From Roseibium polysiphoniae (GTDB lineage Bacteria > Pseudomonadota > Alphaproteobacteria > Rhizobiales > Stappiaceae): 64,000 bases of DNA. Made by a program: the position numbers and the translations under genes. This document shows, one piece after another, positions 37,748-48,602 of the stretch. The notes under the pieces were generated by a model that made no database searches, was not told the DNA's origin, and was given only the letters and a program-made list of their open reading frames with translations. Position 1 is the first letter of the stretch, and every line of letters begins with the position of its first letter. The stretch lies in NCBI RefSeq assembly GCF_014842925.1, contig NZ_JACYXJ010000006.1, positions 248,001 to 312,000 on the forward strand, given 5' to 3'.

Positions 37748-38233
37748 ATGAGCATCAAGGTTGGAGACAAGCTGCCCGAGGCATCCTTCAAGGTGATGAC
37801 CGCCGATGGGCCTGGCGAGATCAGCAGCAGTGAATTGTTCGGTGGCAAGACGGTTGTGCTCTTTGGTGTCCCTGGAGCGTTCACTCCGACATGCCACATG
37901 AACCACCTCCCCGGTTTCATCGAGCATGCGGACACCATCAAGTCGAAGGGCGTCGACACCATCGCGGTTCTTTCCGTGAATGATGTTTTCGTCATGGACG
38001 CCTGGAAGAAGGCTTCCAACGCCAGCGATCAGATCACGTTCCTCGCCGACACCGGCGCAGAATTCGTCGAGGCTGTTGGTCTCGGACTTGGTCCTGCGCC
38101 GATCTTCGGCCATCTCCGCTCCCAGCGTTTCGCGCTGATTGCAAAGGACGGTGAAGTGACGTTTCTGGCGGTTGAAGAAACACCCAGCGACGCGACAGCG
38201 ACCGGCGCCGCTGCCATTCTGGCTGCGCTCTAA
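37748..38233 (+). CDS. Peroxiredoxin (Prx5/AhpE-like group)
   Basis: The 161-residue enzyme has the peroxidatic Cys49 in PGAFTPTCHMNHLPGF, the Prx5 signature. There is no typical resolving Cys, so it is probably a one-Cys enzyme reduced by glutathione or glutaredoxin. It reduces hydrogen or organic peroxides. A clear terminator follows. Confidence 0.95.
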   Translation: MSIKVGDKLPEASFKVMTADGPGEISSSELFGGKTVVLFGVPGAFTPTCHMNHLPGFIEHADTIKSKGVDTIAVLSVNDVFVMDAWKKASNASDQITFLADTGAEFVEAVGLGLGPAPIFGHLRSQRFALIAKDGEVTFLAVEETPSDATATGAAAILAAL

Positions 38234-38290
38234 GTCCGGGTTCTCTTGGCCACTTGGGTCGGAACGAGCATTCACTATGAAACGAGTTCA

Positions 38291-38320
38291 GGGCGCGGTT
38301 TTCCGTGCCCTTTTCTTTTC
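38291..38320 (+). terminator. Terminator after the peroxiredoxin gene
   Basis: The stem GGGCGCGG / CCGTGCCC with a TTTT loop and one G-U pair is followed by TTTTCTTTTC. Confidence 0.85.
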
Positions 38321-38337
38321 CGCTCAGTGACGGGTTG

Positions 38338-39123
38338 TCACTCAGGGCTCTGATCCGAAACAGGCTTTCGGCGCAGCAAGCTCAGCGCGAAGGTCAGATA
38401 GACACCTATCAAGGTCGCGGCCAGGCCGAACCAGGTCAGGGCATACCCGAGATGGTCATTCTTGAAACGCACGACCGTTTCTCCTGCTTGCGGAATGCCG
38501 TCTTTCCCGGAAAATTCTTCATCCAGATCAATACTGAACGGTGCGAGCTGCCCGGTCTCGAGACCAAGCACCCCAGCCATGTGATCGGTGTCGCGGGCGA
38601 ACCAGATACGTTCGTTTTCCTGAACTTCAGGCGTGGTCCAATTTGGTGTCTCCGAAAGACGTAGCAACCCTGTCAGGCGGGTCGCGTCAGGCCATTTTTC
38701 CGGCCCGGCATAAACCTCAGCCCCATAGGACCAGATTTCCTGAGGCACAAAGCCCCGATTGACGAGAACCGTCCATCCGTCCCCCGTGACGAAGGGGCTA
38801 TAGACCATATAGCCGGGGCCCTTGTACTGCCCCCTTCTATCGGAACCGAGGGACGTGAAGTAGAAAACGTCCTTTGCAAGAAAATGCCCTTCGATGAAAA
38901 CATGTCGGTAATCGACATCGAAAGGAACCAGCTCTGCCCAGCTTTGCGCGCCCGGCGCGGGCTGCGGATCCGCCGTTGTCGCAGTTTCCACCTTGGCGAT
39001 CAGCGCATTCTTCCATGCCAAACGATCGAGCTGCCAAAAACCCAGCGTCAGCAGGATCGCCAAGGCGATTGCGGTTGCGACAGTTGGCAGGATGAGACGG
39101 CGCACCGGGGAGGCTTCAGACAC
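38338..39123 (-). CDS. SURF1 family cytochrome oxidase assembly protein
   Basis: The 261-residue protein has two membrane helices, one at each end (about 10-30 and 222-245), with a periplasmic beta-rich domain between. Diagnostic segments are LTLGFWQLDRLAWKNALI and GWTVLVNRGFVP. SURF1 (ShyI in bacteria) helps insert heme a into cytochrome oxidase. It closes the cta gene series downstream of the DUF983 gene. Confidence 0.95.
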   Translation of the reverse strand: MSEASPVRRLILPTVATAIALAILLTLGFWQLDRLAWKNALIAKVETATTADPQPAPGAQSWAELVPFDVDYRHVFIEGHFLAKDVFYFTSLGSDRRGQYKGPGYMVYSPFVTGDGWTVLVNRGFVPQEIWSYGAEVYAGPEKWPDATRLTGLLRLSETPNWTTPEVQENERIWFARDTDHMAGVLGLETGQLAPFSIDLDEEFSGKDGIPQAGETVVRFKNDHLGYALTWFGLAATLIGVYLTFALSLLRRKPVSDQSPE

Positions 39124-39156
39124 TTTGCGATTTCAACTTCTGTTGTTTTTGGGCGT

Positions 39157-39558
39157 TCAACTGTCGGCGGCCTGGTCCTGTGGATCCTGAAGCTGCCCTT
39201 CGCTGGCATTGTGCTTGTATTGCATGGCGATCATCACGCCTTTGAGGGGACGCAAGACACCGCCTGCGAGAATGACGGTCAGTGGCAGCCAGAGCACGAG
39301 ATGGAGCCAGATCGGGGGCTGATAGGCCAGCTCGACCGCGAGAACCAGCCCGACAACCACGAAGCCTACCAACATGATGACGAAAACCGCCGGCCCGTCG
39401 CCGCTGTCAGCAAAATTGAAATCCAATCCACAATTGCTGCAGCGGTCGCGAAGGCCCAGGAATCCCTTGAACAACTTCCCCTCACCGCAGCGCGGACAAT
39501 GGCCGGACATGCCGGCGGTGATCGGGTTCACAGGTGGGAAATGGGCCTTGTCGGACAT
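39157..39558 (-). CDS. DUF983 family membrane protein
   Basis: The 133-residue protein has a zinc-ribbon-like CPRCGEGKLFKGFLGLRDRCSNCG segment, shortened, of two CxxC pairs, followed by two membrane helices (about 52-75 and 82-103). DUF983 genes often accompany aa3 oxidase clusters in alphaproteobacteria; the function is unknown. ATG 39558 has GAAGG 6 nt upstream. A terminator-like hairpin separates it from ctaE. Confidence 0.92.
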   Translation of the reverse strand: MSDKAHFPPVNPITAGMSGHCPRCGEGKLFKGFLGLRDRCSNCGLDFNFADSGDGPAVFVIMLVGFVVVGLVLAVELAYQPPIWLHLVLWLPLTVILAGGVLRPLKGVMIAMQYKHNASEGQLQDPQDQAADS

Positions 39559-39583
39559 GGTGACCTTCAATCGAATAGAGGTT

Positions 39584-39621
39584 CAAAAAGCAAACGCCCG
39601 AACCGGAAACCGGATCGGGCG
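39584..39621 (-). terminator. Terminator between ctaE and DUF983
   Basis: On the minus strand CGCCCGATCCGG pairs with CCGGTTCGGGCG around a 3-nt loop, followed by TTTGCTTTTTG. It may reduce transcription into DUF983 and the SURF1 gene. Confidence 0.7.
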
Positions 39622-39650
39622 CTTTGTTCGTCATCTCACTGTATCGAAGA

Positions 39651-40520
39651 TCAGTGAGCAGGCGTTCCAGCGCCCCAGATGTAGATGGCTACAAAGAGGA
39701 ACAACCAGACCACATCAACGAAGTGCCAGTACCAGGCAGCTGCCTCAAAGCCAAAGTGCTGTTCCTTGGTGAAGTCACCGGCAAGGGCACGGAACAGGCA
39801 GACAGCCAGAAAGATGGTTCCGACGATCACATGGAAACCATGGAAGCCCGTGGCCATGTAGAAGGTCGCGCCGTAGATGTTGCCATCGAACGTGAAAGCG
39901 GCGTGGCCGTATTCGTAGGCCTGGCAGATGCTGAAGATCACGCCGAGAATGACGGTCAGGGTCAGGCCCCACTTCAAACCTTCGCGGTCGTCATGCAGCA
40001 GCGCATGGTGCGCCCAGGTCACCGTCGTGCCGGAAGTGAGCAGGATCAGTGTGTTGAGCAGCGGCAGGTGCCAAGGGTCGAAAGTGGCGATGCTGTCGGG
40101 CGGCCAGTGACCACCGGTCGCTTCAACGCGTGCGAACTGAATGGCTTCACCTGCGAAAAGCGCCGCATCGAAGTAGGCCCAGAACCAGGCCACGAAGAAC
40201 ATCACTTCAGATGCGATGAAGAGCAGCATGCCGTAGCGCAGGTGCAGCGAAACGACCCGGGTGTGATGGCCCTCATGCGCTTCGCGAATGGTGTCACGCC
40301 ACCAGGCAAACATCACATAAAGGACGATCACCAGGCCCACGGCAAAGAGGCCCCAGCCGGTCAGGTCGAGACCGAAAAGAACGAACTCCGTCCCCTGGCC
40401 CAGCTTCATGAAGCCTATGGCGCCTAGAGCCAGGATGAACGCCCCGACCGAAGCCAGGAACGGCCACGGGCTGGGATCCACCAGGTGGTAGTCGTGATTT
40501 TTGGTATGTGCCTCAGCCAT
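39651..40520 (-). CDS. ctaE: Cytochrome c oxidase subunit III
   Basis: The 289-residue, seven-helix subunit of the aa3 oxidase starts [20 protein letters not shown], a standard N-terminus, and contains [18 protein letters not shown] and the C-terminal [33 protein letters not shown] (in part). ATG 40520 is the best start, with GGAG 7 nt upstream. It stabilises the catalytic core. Confidence 0.97.
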   Translation of the reverse strand: MAEAHTKNHDYHLVDPSPWPFLASVGAFILALGAIGFMKLGQGTEFVLFGLDLTGWGLFAVGLVIVLYVMFAWWRDTIREAHEGHHTRVVSLHLRYGMLLFIASEVMFFVAWFWAYFDAALFAGEAIQFARVEATGGHWPPDSIATFDPWHLPLLNTLILLTSGTTVTWAHHALLHDDREGLKWGLTLTVILGVIFSICQAYEYGHAAFTFDGNIYGATFYMATGFHGFHVIVGTIFLAVCLFRALAGDFTKEQHFGFEAAAWYWHFVDVVWLFLFVAIYIWGAGTPAH

Positions 40521-40570
40521 CGGCATGCTCCCCAAACACAAATAGATCCGTCGCCATCAAAGCGGCGGGT

Positions 40571-41179
40571 TCAAAGCTTCGTTTCAGCGGCGGGCTGAAC
40601 TGCCCGGGCCGCAACAGGTTGTTCCGGCTCATCGACCGGGAAGAAGGTATAGGACAGGGTAATTTCCTTCACATGTTTCAGCTCGGGATCCTTGTCCATG
40701 TCCGGGTCGATGAAGAACACGACCGGCATTTCTACAGATTCGCCAGGTGCCAACGCCTGCTCGGTAAAGCAGAAGCACTCCAGCTTGTTGAAATAGGCGC
40801 CTGCCTCATTCGGCGTCACGTTGAAAACCGAAGTCCCAACGGAGAGATCAGCGCCCGTGTTTGTCGCAGTGTAGGCGATTTGCGCGCTCTCGCCCATCTT
40901 CATGGTCACGGACCGCTGAACCGGCTTGAATTTCCAGTTCAGCGTATGATTCACATTGCCATCGAACCGAATGGTTATCGGGCGATCAATAACGAGATCG
41001 CTGGCTGCTTCCGCCACCTGAGTGGTGCCGCCAAAGCCTGTGACCTGGCAAAACAGATTGTAAAGCGGGACGGCCGCATAGGCGGCTCCGATCATCGTCA
41101 CGAACAATCCGGCGCATGCCAGACCTACGGTCCGGTTCCTGCGCATTGCCTTGTCGTCTTGGGATCTGTCGTCGCTCAT
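40571..41179 (-). CDS. ctaG: Cytochrome c oxidase assembly protein CtaG/Cox11
   Basis: The 202-residue protein is a membrane-anchored copper chaperone for the CuB site. It has an N-terminal helix (about 17-37), the family segment PLYNLFCQVTGFGGT, and the copper-binding CFCFTEQ. It lies between the small membrane protein and ctaE. Confidence 0.97.
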   Translation of the reverse strand: MSDDRSQDDKAMRRNRTVGLACAGLFVTMIGAAYAAVPLYNLFCQVTGFGGTTQVAEAASDLVIDRPITIRFDGNVNHTLNWKFKPVQRSVTMKMGESAQIAYTATNTGADLSVGTSVFNVTPNEAGAYFNKLECFCFTEQALAPGESVEMPVVFFIDPDMDKDPELKHVKEITLSYTFFPVDEPEQPVAARAVQPAAETKL

Positions 41180-41188
41180 GGATTTGTC

Positions 41189-41350
41189 TCAGAGGGCGCG
41201 ATTGAGGATTTCCGGCCCCATCTTGACGATGGTAACCACATAAAACAGCACGACAAGCGCGACCAGCGACAAGGCGATCGCTATGGAACGCGAGCGTCGG
41301 CGCTTTTGCTGCTCGTCTGTCAGCTTGATACCGTTTTCTTCACGCGTCAT
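41189..41350 (-). CDS. Small single-pass membrane protein of the cta operon (CoxF-like)
   Basis: A 53-codon frame starts at ATG 41350, 4 bp after ctaB, and ends 9 bp before ctaG. The protein has a charged N-terminus (EQQKRRRSRS), one membrane helix (about 20-42, IAIALSLVALVVLFYVVTI) and a short tail. Its size, place and topology match the small CoxF-type protein found between ctaB and ctaG in Rhizobiales. It is easily missed because it is short. Role unknown, perhaps oxidase assembly. Confidence 0.85.
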   Translation of the reverse strand: MTREENGIKLTDEQQKRRRSRSIAIALSLVALVVLFYVVTIVKMGPEILNRAL

Positions 41351-41354
41351 GGCT

Positions 41355-42290
41355 TTAAAGACCTGCGATCAGGCTCTCCGCCAGGAGAATGGCGAAAAGC
41401 ATGAAGAGATAGAAGATGGAGTAGGAGAAGAGGTGGACCGTCGCTTTGCGAGCAGCCTCTCCGTCCCGCACACGCCAGACGTTGAAAGCGAGCGCGAGGA
41501 AGATCGCCCCCAAAATGCCCGCTGAAACGCCGTAGAAGATACCCGCAAAGCCCAAGAGATAAGGCGCGACGGCAAGTGGCGTCAGAACCACTGAATAAGC
41601 CAGGATCTGATTGCGGGTCGAATTTTCTCCAGCGACAACCGGCATCATCGGGACGCCCGCGGCCTTGTAGTCGCTGTTCTTGAACAGCGCCAGCGCCCAA
41701 AAATGCGGAGGCGTCCACATGAAGATGATCAGGAAAAGGACGACGCTTTCCAGGCTCACGCCGCCTGTCACGGACGCCCAGCCGATCATGGGAGGGAAGG
41801 CTCCAGCGGCTCCGCCAATGACGATGTTCTGCGGCGTCGAGCGCTTCAGCCACATGGTGTAGACGATGACATAGAAGAAGATCGTGAACGCGAGAAATGC
41901 TCCGGCAAACCAGTTAACAAGTAACCCGAGCGTCACGACCGAACCAATGGAGAGCGTCATGCCGAAAGCAAAGGCTTCGTCACGGCTGACCTTGCCAGCT
42001 GGGATCGGACGGTTAGCGGTGCGCGACATGATCTGATCGATGTCTGCGTCATACCACATGTTCAGGGCGCCAGACGCGCCAGCGCCGATGGCGATGCACA
42101 GTAGGGACACGGTGGCAAGCACGGGGTGGATGTTCCCCGGCGCCAGCATCATTCCAACGAAGGCGGTGAAGATCACCAGCGACATGACCCGCGGCTTCAA
42201 CAGCGCGATGTAGTCGCCAACGGATCCCTGCCCGCCATCCCAGACGAAGCTTTCCGTGTTCATCGTATCCTGGCGCTCGACGAGCGACAT
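41355..42290 (-). CDS. ctaB: Protoheme IX farnesyltransferase (heme O synthase)
   Basis: The 311-residue polytopic UbiA-fold enzyme adds a farnesyl group to heme b to give heme o. The Asp-rich motif is [15 protein letters not shown], followed by [11 protein letters not shown], and the second loop is [24 protein letters not shown] (in part). The start is ATG 42290; a longer in-frame start at 42338 is less likely. It is separated from ctaD by 153 bp containing a stable hairpin. Confidence 0.96.
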   Translation of the reverse strand: MSLVERQDTMNTESFVWDGGQGSVGDYIALLKPRVMSLVIFTAFVGMMLAPGNIHPVLATVSLLCIAIGAGASGALNMWYDADIDQIMSRTANRPIPAGKVSRDEAFAFGMTLSIGSVVTLGLLVNWFAGAFLAFTIFFYVIVYTMWLKRSTPQNIVIGGAAGAFPPMIGWASVTGGVSLESVVLFLIIFMWTPPHFWALALFKNSDYKAAGVPMMPVVAGENSTRNQILAYSVVLTPLAVAPYLLGFAGIFYGVSAGILGAIFLALAFNVWRVRDGEAARKATVHLFSYSIFYLFMLFAILLAESLIAGL

Positions 42291-42369
42291 GGGCGGCGTC
42301 CCTTGTTTGTTATCTTCGGCCGTCTCGCTGCGGCCCATAAGGCCATTGGACGGATCTTTATCTCAAAGG

Positions 42370-42397
42370 CACACCGCGCCGGATATGGCGCGGTGTG
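42370..42397. terminator. Strong hairpin between ctaD and ctaB
   Basis: ACACCGCGCC and GGCGCGGTGT form a 10-bp stem with a 6-nt loop (plus flanking C/G pairs). The T-tract is on the plus strand (TATTTTTG), and only a weak GCCTTTG follows on the transcribed minus strand. It may be a partial terminator or an RNA-processing hairpin that sets ctaCD expression above the assembly genes. Confidence 0.55.
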
Positions 42398-42443
42398 TAT
42401 TTTTGTCCAGTCGCAAGCCGGAGCCCGCGGGAAACCCGTCGCC

Positions 42444-44081
<1,638 letters not shown>

Positions 44082-44127
44082 TCACTATCTGCGATCGTCG
44101 CGCCCGCGCATTCGTTGACTGTCGCCG

Positions 44128-45054
44128 TTAGTTCTTGGCGACAGTGATTTCGTCGATCGAGCGTGCCTCGGCCACCTTCTTGTCAGCGGCGATGGCAGCG
44201 ATCAGCTGCTCGTTGGCAACATCGAGATCGTCCTGTGCGGCAGCCGCCCAAGCGTCATACTGCTCCTGCGTGACAACGCGGAGGGCAATCGGCATGAACG
44301 CATGCTTGATGCCGCAAAGCTCGGAGCACTGGCCATAATAGACGCCCGTTTCGCGAGCCTTGAACCAAGTCTCGTTCAGACGGCCTGGAACAGCGTCGAT
44401 CTTCACACCGAAAGCAGGCATCGCGAATGCGTGAAGAACGTCTTCGGCAGTAACCTGAAGGCGGACCGTCTTGTTGACCGGAACAACCATCTCGTAGTCA
44501 ACAGCAAGAAGTCGGGGCACTTCATTCAGGGAGACACCGCGAGCTTCTGCCACTTCGGCACGTTCGCCGTCTTCTACCATGATTGAATCAAAGTAGAGAT
44601 CGCCCATGCCTTCGTCGGTGTATTCGTAACCCCAGTACCACTGATAACCGATCGCCTTGACGGTCATGTCATATTCCGGAATTTCCAGCTCCTTGTAGAG
44701 CAAGCGGAAAGACGGGACAGCGATCACGACGAGGATCAGGATCGGAGCGATGGTCCAGACGACCTCGATCATCGTGTTGTGGGAAGTTCGCGACGGCACA
44801 GGATTGGCCTTGGAATTGAACTTCACCATGACGATGATCAAAAGCGCCAGCACGAACAATGTGACGATCGTGATGATCCAGAGCGTCATGTTGTTGAACC
44901 AGTGAATGTCGTCCATGACTTCGGTCGCTGCAGCCTGGAAGCCCAGCTGCCACGGTTCGAAGCCGGGCTCCTGAGCAAATGCCGCGGCTGAACCACCGAC
45001 CGTTGCGGTCGCCAGTGCGACCATGTTGATGAGACGCTTGAAGATGCCCTTCAC
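44128..45054 (-). CDS. ctaC: Cytochrome c oxidase subunit II
   Basis: The 308-residue subunit has a signal peptide (ending AAAFAQ), two membrane helices (about 50-75 and 90-112) and a periplasmic cupredoxin domain with the dinuclear CuA ligands in GQCSELCGIKHAFMP. The start is GTG at 45054, supported by GGGAG 7 nt upstream; no ATG matches the signal peptide so well. It begins the cta operon, with an FNR-type box 308 bp upstream. Confidence 0.96.
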   Translation of the reverse strand: MKGIFKRLINMVALATATVGGSAAAFAQEPGFEPWQLGFQAAATEVMDDIHWFNNMTLWIITIVTLFVLALLIIVMVKFNSKANPVPSRTSHNTMIEVVWTIAPILILVVIAVPSFRLLYKELEIPEYDMTVKAIGYQWYWGYEYTDEGMGDLYFDSIMVEDGERAEVAEARGVSLNEVPRLLAVDYEMVVPVNKTVRLQVTAEDVLHAFAMPAFGVKIDAVPGRLNETWFKARETGVYYGQCSELCGIKHAFMPIALRVVTQEQYDAWAAAAQDDLDVANEQLIAAIAADKKVAEARSIDEITVAKN

Positions 45055-45361
45055 GTCCGCGCTCCCTTCCCTCGACCGCCCGTTTCCAGCGGTATACGCA
45101 TGCAAATCCAAGAACCGTAAGGCTCCAACAGCAGCTGGGCGATGACACACCTGAGCGTGTCGCTTCCAGCCAGTCCGGCAAAACCAACGGCTTTGCCATA
45201 TGATACTCACAAACACGCACATAGCGCGATGGGTCCAAAGGGTTAAGCGGCGATCTGACGCATCACTCCACGGACTCCGTTCCGGCGCACAAAAACCACA
45301 AGAAACGCAAAGCTGCAATGGTCATCAGGACATTTCGCACCGGACTTACCCCCTGTTATCC

Positions 45362-45375
45362 TTGATTGAGATCAA
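45362..45375. promoter_or_regulatory. FNR/FixK-type box between ctaC and ialB
   Basis: TTGAT-TGAG-ATCAA is a perfect match to the FNR/FixK consensus TTGAT-N4-ATCAA, and the symmetry extends to CC and GG on the outside (18 bp in all). The rest of the 505-bp gap between ctaC and ialB holds no gene I can support. It could control the aa3 oxidase, ialB, or both. Confidence 0.65.
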
Positions 45376-45560
45376 GGACAGTCGAAATCTGGTCAAAAAT
45401 GCGCAGTAGCTCATTCCTGTCTCCGCCGAAGGGGTGGCCACGCAGGCCTCCATACGGCAATCTCGCGCTTAGAAAGCAAAGTCGATTCGCGTTTGTGAAA
45501 GCATACATCCATTGGCCGGCATGCTAAATGTTGTTCGCAAACTGTGACTGGAGGATACCC

Positions 45561-46073
45561 TTGTTGAGCCGTCTGTCTTCTTTCGGAGCCTCGCTGGCCC
45601 TGACACTTGCCCTTGGCGCCACCTCAGCTCTGCCTGCTCTTGCCCAAGGAGAGGTGAAAGCCACCCATGGCGACTGGCAGATGCGGTGTGACACACCACC
45701 GGGTGCTTCCGGTGAGCAATGCGCGCTGATCCAGAATGTGACGGCGGAAGATCGCGAGAATGTCGGACTATCGGTCATCGTTTTGAAAACGGCTGACAAG
45801 CAGGCCAGAATTCTTCGCGTCCTGGCGCCGCTTGGTGTTCTCTTGCCATCAGGCCTCGGCCTTCGGGTCGATGATGCAGACATTGGTCGTGCCGGCTTCG
45901 TGCGGTGTCTGCCAAATGGCTGCATCGCCGAGGTCATCCTGGAAGACACTTTGATCAACCAGCTCAAGAGTGGTGGTCAGGCTACTTTCATCATCTTCCA
46001 GACACCAGAAGAGGGCATCGGAATTCCGATTTCCCTGAATGGCTTTTCTGCAGGTTTCGACTCACTACCTTGA
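45561..46073 (+). CDS. Invasion-associated locus B (IalB) family protein
   Basis: The 170-residue exported protein has a signal peptide (LALTLALGATSALPALA-Q) and the family segments THGDWQMRC and CALIQNVTAEDR with paired cysteines. I chose TTG 45561 because GGAGG lies six bases upstream and the signal peptide is then ideal; an ATG at 45528 is possible. IalB proteins are common periplasmic proteins in Rhizobiales, named from Bartonella invasion; the biochemical role is unclear. Confidence 0.88.
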   Translation: MLSRLSSFGASLALTLALGATSALPALAQGEVKATHGDWQMRCDTPPGASGEQCALIQNVTAEDRENVGLSVIVLKTADKQARILRVLAPLGVLLPSGLGLRVDDADIGRAGFVRCLPNGCIAEVILEDTLINQLKSGGQATFIIFQTPEEGIGIPISLNGFSAGFDSLP

Positions 46074-46096
46074 CGACCCAAGACGCTGACGCTGGC

Positions 46097-47887
46097 TCAG
46101 TCGCTCTTGTCGTCGGACACGGCATCCTTAGAGCGTCGGCGTGGTGTCACGGCGTGAAGACGATCAGCGCCCGCAAACATACCCTCTTCCAGTTGGAGAG
46201 CGAGCCGTTCCTCATCTCTGATGCGGACATCTTCCTCGATTTGGGCAATGCGATCGATTGGCGTCCCAAGTGATTCCAGCGCTGCCTTGCCAAAGGCGAT
46301 GCTGGATTCAAAGGTCTCGCGGATTTGATAGTCGACGCCTTTCTGGGTCAACTCCAGCGCATGGGCGCGGTCAGTGGCCCGGCAGAAGACCAGCGCGTTG
46401 GGGAAATTTCCCCGAATCAGATCGATGGATTGGCTCATCACGCGGTCGTTCTCGATGCACATGGCGACCAATGCTGCCTTTCCGGCACCTGCAGCGGCCA
46501 GAACATCCGAGCGCGTCGCATCACCGTAGTAGACCTTGTAGCCAAGCTTGCGTGCATAGGCGATGCGGTCCGGCCGGTTGTCGATGGCCCGGACTTCAAG
46601 ACCTTCAGAGGTCAGGATTTGGCCGACCATCATTCCAAAGCGCCCAAAGCCGATGACCAGAACTGTTGGTGTCGCCTCTTCAAAGGTTTCGATCGCCGGG
46701 TTCTCGACGCCGCTCTTTTTCAAACGCGCCGCAATCCAATCCAACGCAAGGCAGGCGAGCGGTGTCATCAGCATCGTCAGGATAACGATTGAGTTGAGCA
46801 GGTTCGCCGTCTTGTAGGGCAGGAATCCAGCGCTGATTGCCGCCGTGAAGAGAACGAAAGCGAACTCTCCGCCTTGCGGCAACGTCACGGCGACACGGAA
46901 GGCATCGGAATTGGACGAGCCTGAGCCGCGGGTCAGTGCCCAAAGAAACACGCCTTTCACAAGCATCACGATCAGGACGCCCGCTGCCACCAGACCCAGG
47001 TTCTCGGTGAGAATCGAGAAGTCGAGCGACATGCCGACGGCGACGAAAAACAGCCCCATCAACAGTGATCTGAATGGTTCGATGTCGGCTTCCAGCGTGT
47101 GGCGGAAACTTGATTCTGCAAGCAATACGCCGGCCAAGAACGCCCCGAGCGCCATCGACAGGCCGACGGCATGCATGATCCCGGCGCTGCCAAGCGCAAC
47201 CAGCAAGGCAGCCGTCAGCATGATTTCACGCGCACGGCTGGCCGCCAGGAACGAAAACAAGGGCGACGCCAGGAAACGCCCCGCCAGGATCACGGCACCG
47301 ATGGCGCCGACAATGGTCGCCACCTCAACAGCAACTTCCGAACCTGTCGAAGGGCCTTCATCCGGCGCGAGGAGGGCTACCATGGCCAAGAGCGGCACAA
47401 TGGCGATGTCCTGCAGCAGCAGGATGCCAAACGCCCTTTGGCCGTAAGCAGATGACAGCTGACCGCGTTCCTGCAGGATCTGCAGGGCGAAGGCCGTCGA
47501 AGACAAGGCCAGACCAAAGCCTGCCACAAGGGAGAGCTTGGTCGAGTACCCGAGGAAATGTCCTATGGAATAAAGGGTCGCGCCGGTGAGCAGAACTTGC
47601 GCCGTTCCCAGGCCGAAGATGTCCCGCTTCATTTTCCAGAGTTTCTGCGGATCGAGTTCCAGACCGATCACAAACAACAGCAGGACCACGCCCAGCTCGG
47701 CGACGTGCAACACATCCTCTCCAGAGCCCAGAAACCCGAGCCCGAACGGCCCGATGGCTGCCCCTGCTGCTAGGTAGCCTACCACCGAGCCGAGCCCCAG
47801 GCGTTTTGCTATAGGCACAGCGACCACGGTCGCCGCGAGAAAAATGATCGATTCAGTAAAAAATGGCGGAGCGCCTTCGGCGGCCAT
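46097..47887 (-). CDS. CPA2-family cation:proton antiporter with RCK domain (KefB/KefC-like)
   Basis: The 596-residue protein has about 12 membrane helices (residues 10-380; LGVVLLLFVIGLELDPQKLW) and a TrkA-N/RCK domain with the nucleotide-binding loop VIGFGRFGMMVG. The tail after it is charged. These proteins exchange K+ or Na+ for H+, often gated by redox or ligand at the RCK domain. ATG 47887 has GGGAGAG upstream; a GTG 12 bp earlier is possible. Confidence 0.92.
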   Translation of the reverse strand: MAAEGAPPFFTESIIFLAATVVAVPIAKRLGLGSVVGYLAAGAAIGPFGLGFLGSGEDVLHVAELGVVLLLFVIGLELDPQKLWKMKRDIFGLGTAQVLLTGATLYSIGHFLGYSTKLSLVAGFGLALSSTAFALQILQERGQLSSAYGQRAFGILLLQDIAIVPLLAMVALLAPDEGPSTGSEVAVEVATIVGAIGAVILAGRFLASPLFSFLAASRAREIMLTAALLVALGSAGIMHAVGLSMALGAFLAGVLLAESSFRHTLEADIEPFRSLLMGLFFVAVGMSLDFSILTENLGLVAAGVLIVMLVKGVFLWALTRGSGSSNSDAFRVAVTLPQGGEFAFVLFTAAISAGFLPYKTANLLNSIVILTMLMTPLACLALDWIAARLKKSGVENPAIETFEEATPTVLVIGFGRFGMMVGQILTSEGLEVRAIDNRPDRIAYARKLGYKVYYGDATRSDVLAAAGAGKAALVAMCIENDRVMSQSIDLIRGNFPNALVFCRATDRAHALELTQKGVDYQIRETFESSIAFGKAALESLGTPIDRIAQIEEDVRIRDEERLALQLEEGMFAGADRLHAVTPRRRSKDAVSDDKSD

Positions 47888-47981
47888 TCTCTCTCCCACT
47901 CAGGCTTCGTGCTTGAAACGTTACGTCCAAATGAAAACTAGCAGCTGATTCTAAATAAACAGAGAGCTTCGACAAATGAGC

Positions 47982-48602
47982 TTAGGGGAAACGAAAACCT
48001 GCATCCTTGAGAAAACGCAAGAGCCCGGAAGGACGCTCGTAGAGATGTGCCGTCAACCCGGCGTTTTGAGCTCCCTCGACATTGTCTTCCCGATCGTCGA
48101 CGAAAAGCGTCGTCTGCGGAGCATGGCCATACCGTTCGCACATCCTCAAAAACACTGCGCTGTCCGGTTTGCGGGCTTGAAAGTCGGCAGACACATGAGC
48201 CCGTTCGCCAAAAATCTCGACAGCTTCAGGGGCGCAAACCGGAAGCGCCTGTTTGAGTAACAAGCCGTTGTTGGTCAGCAGCGCGAGCTCAGCTTGATCC
48301 CTCAGGTCGCGAACGATTTCGAGTACATCCTCACGCGGCCGCATCATCTGACGCCGGATATCCGCCCAGGTATCAAAATCAATCGGATAGCCCAGCAGAT
48401 TGGCAAATTGCGCCAAATATCCTTCAGCAGTGTCCGGGCTGCCGGCCTCTGCCAGATTTTCGTGCGGCCCTCCCCAGACAGATGCATCGATATCCGCTTG
48501 GGCACGTCCCGTCAGTTTTTCCAAAAGCTCGAGACGGACAGAATGCTCATATTCATAGAGCACCTGGTCCATATCGAAGATCGCAAAGGTGAAACGGCTC
48601 AA
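47982..48602 (-). CDS. HAD-superfamily hydrolase
   Basis: The 206-residue HAD enzyme has motif I FDMDQVLYEYE (nucleophile Asp10), motif II LLTNNG, the Lys in KPDSAVF, and motif III/IV VDDREDNVEGA. This resembles YihX-like haloacid-dehalogenase phosphatases (alpha-D-glucose-1-phosphate phosphatase or FMN phosphatase types); the substrate is uncertain. The start is TTG 48602, overlapping the tldD stop (TTGA), so it is coupled to tldD. Confidence 0.9.
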   Translation of the reverse strand: MSRFTFAIFDMDQVLYEYEHSVRLELLEKLTGRAQADIDASVWGGPHENLAEAGSPDTAEGYLAQFANLLGYPIDFDTWADIRRQMMRPREDVLEIVRDLRDQAELALLTNNGLLLKQALPVCAPEAVEIFGERAHVSADFQARKPDSAVFLRMCERYGHAPQTTLFVDDREDNVEGAQNAGLTAHLYERPSGLLRFLKDAGFRFP

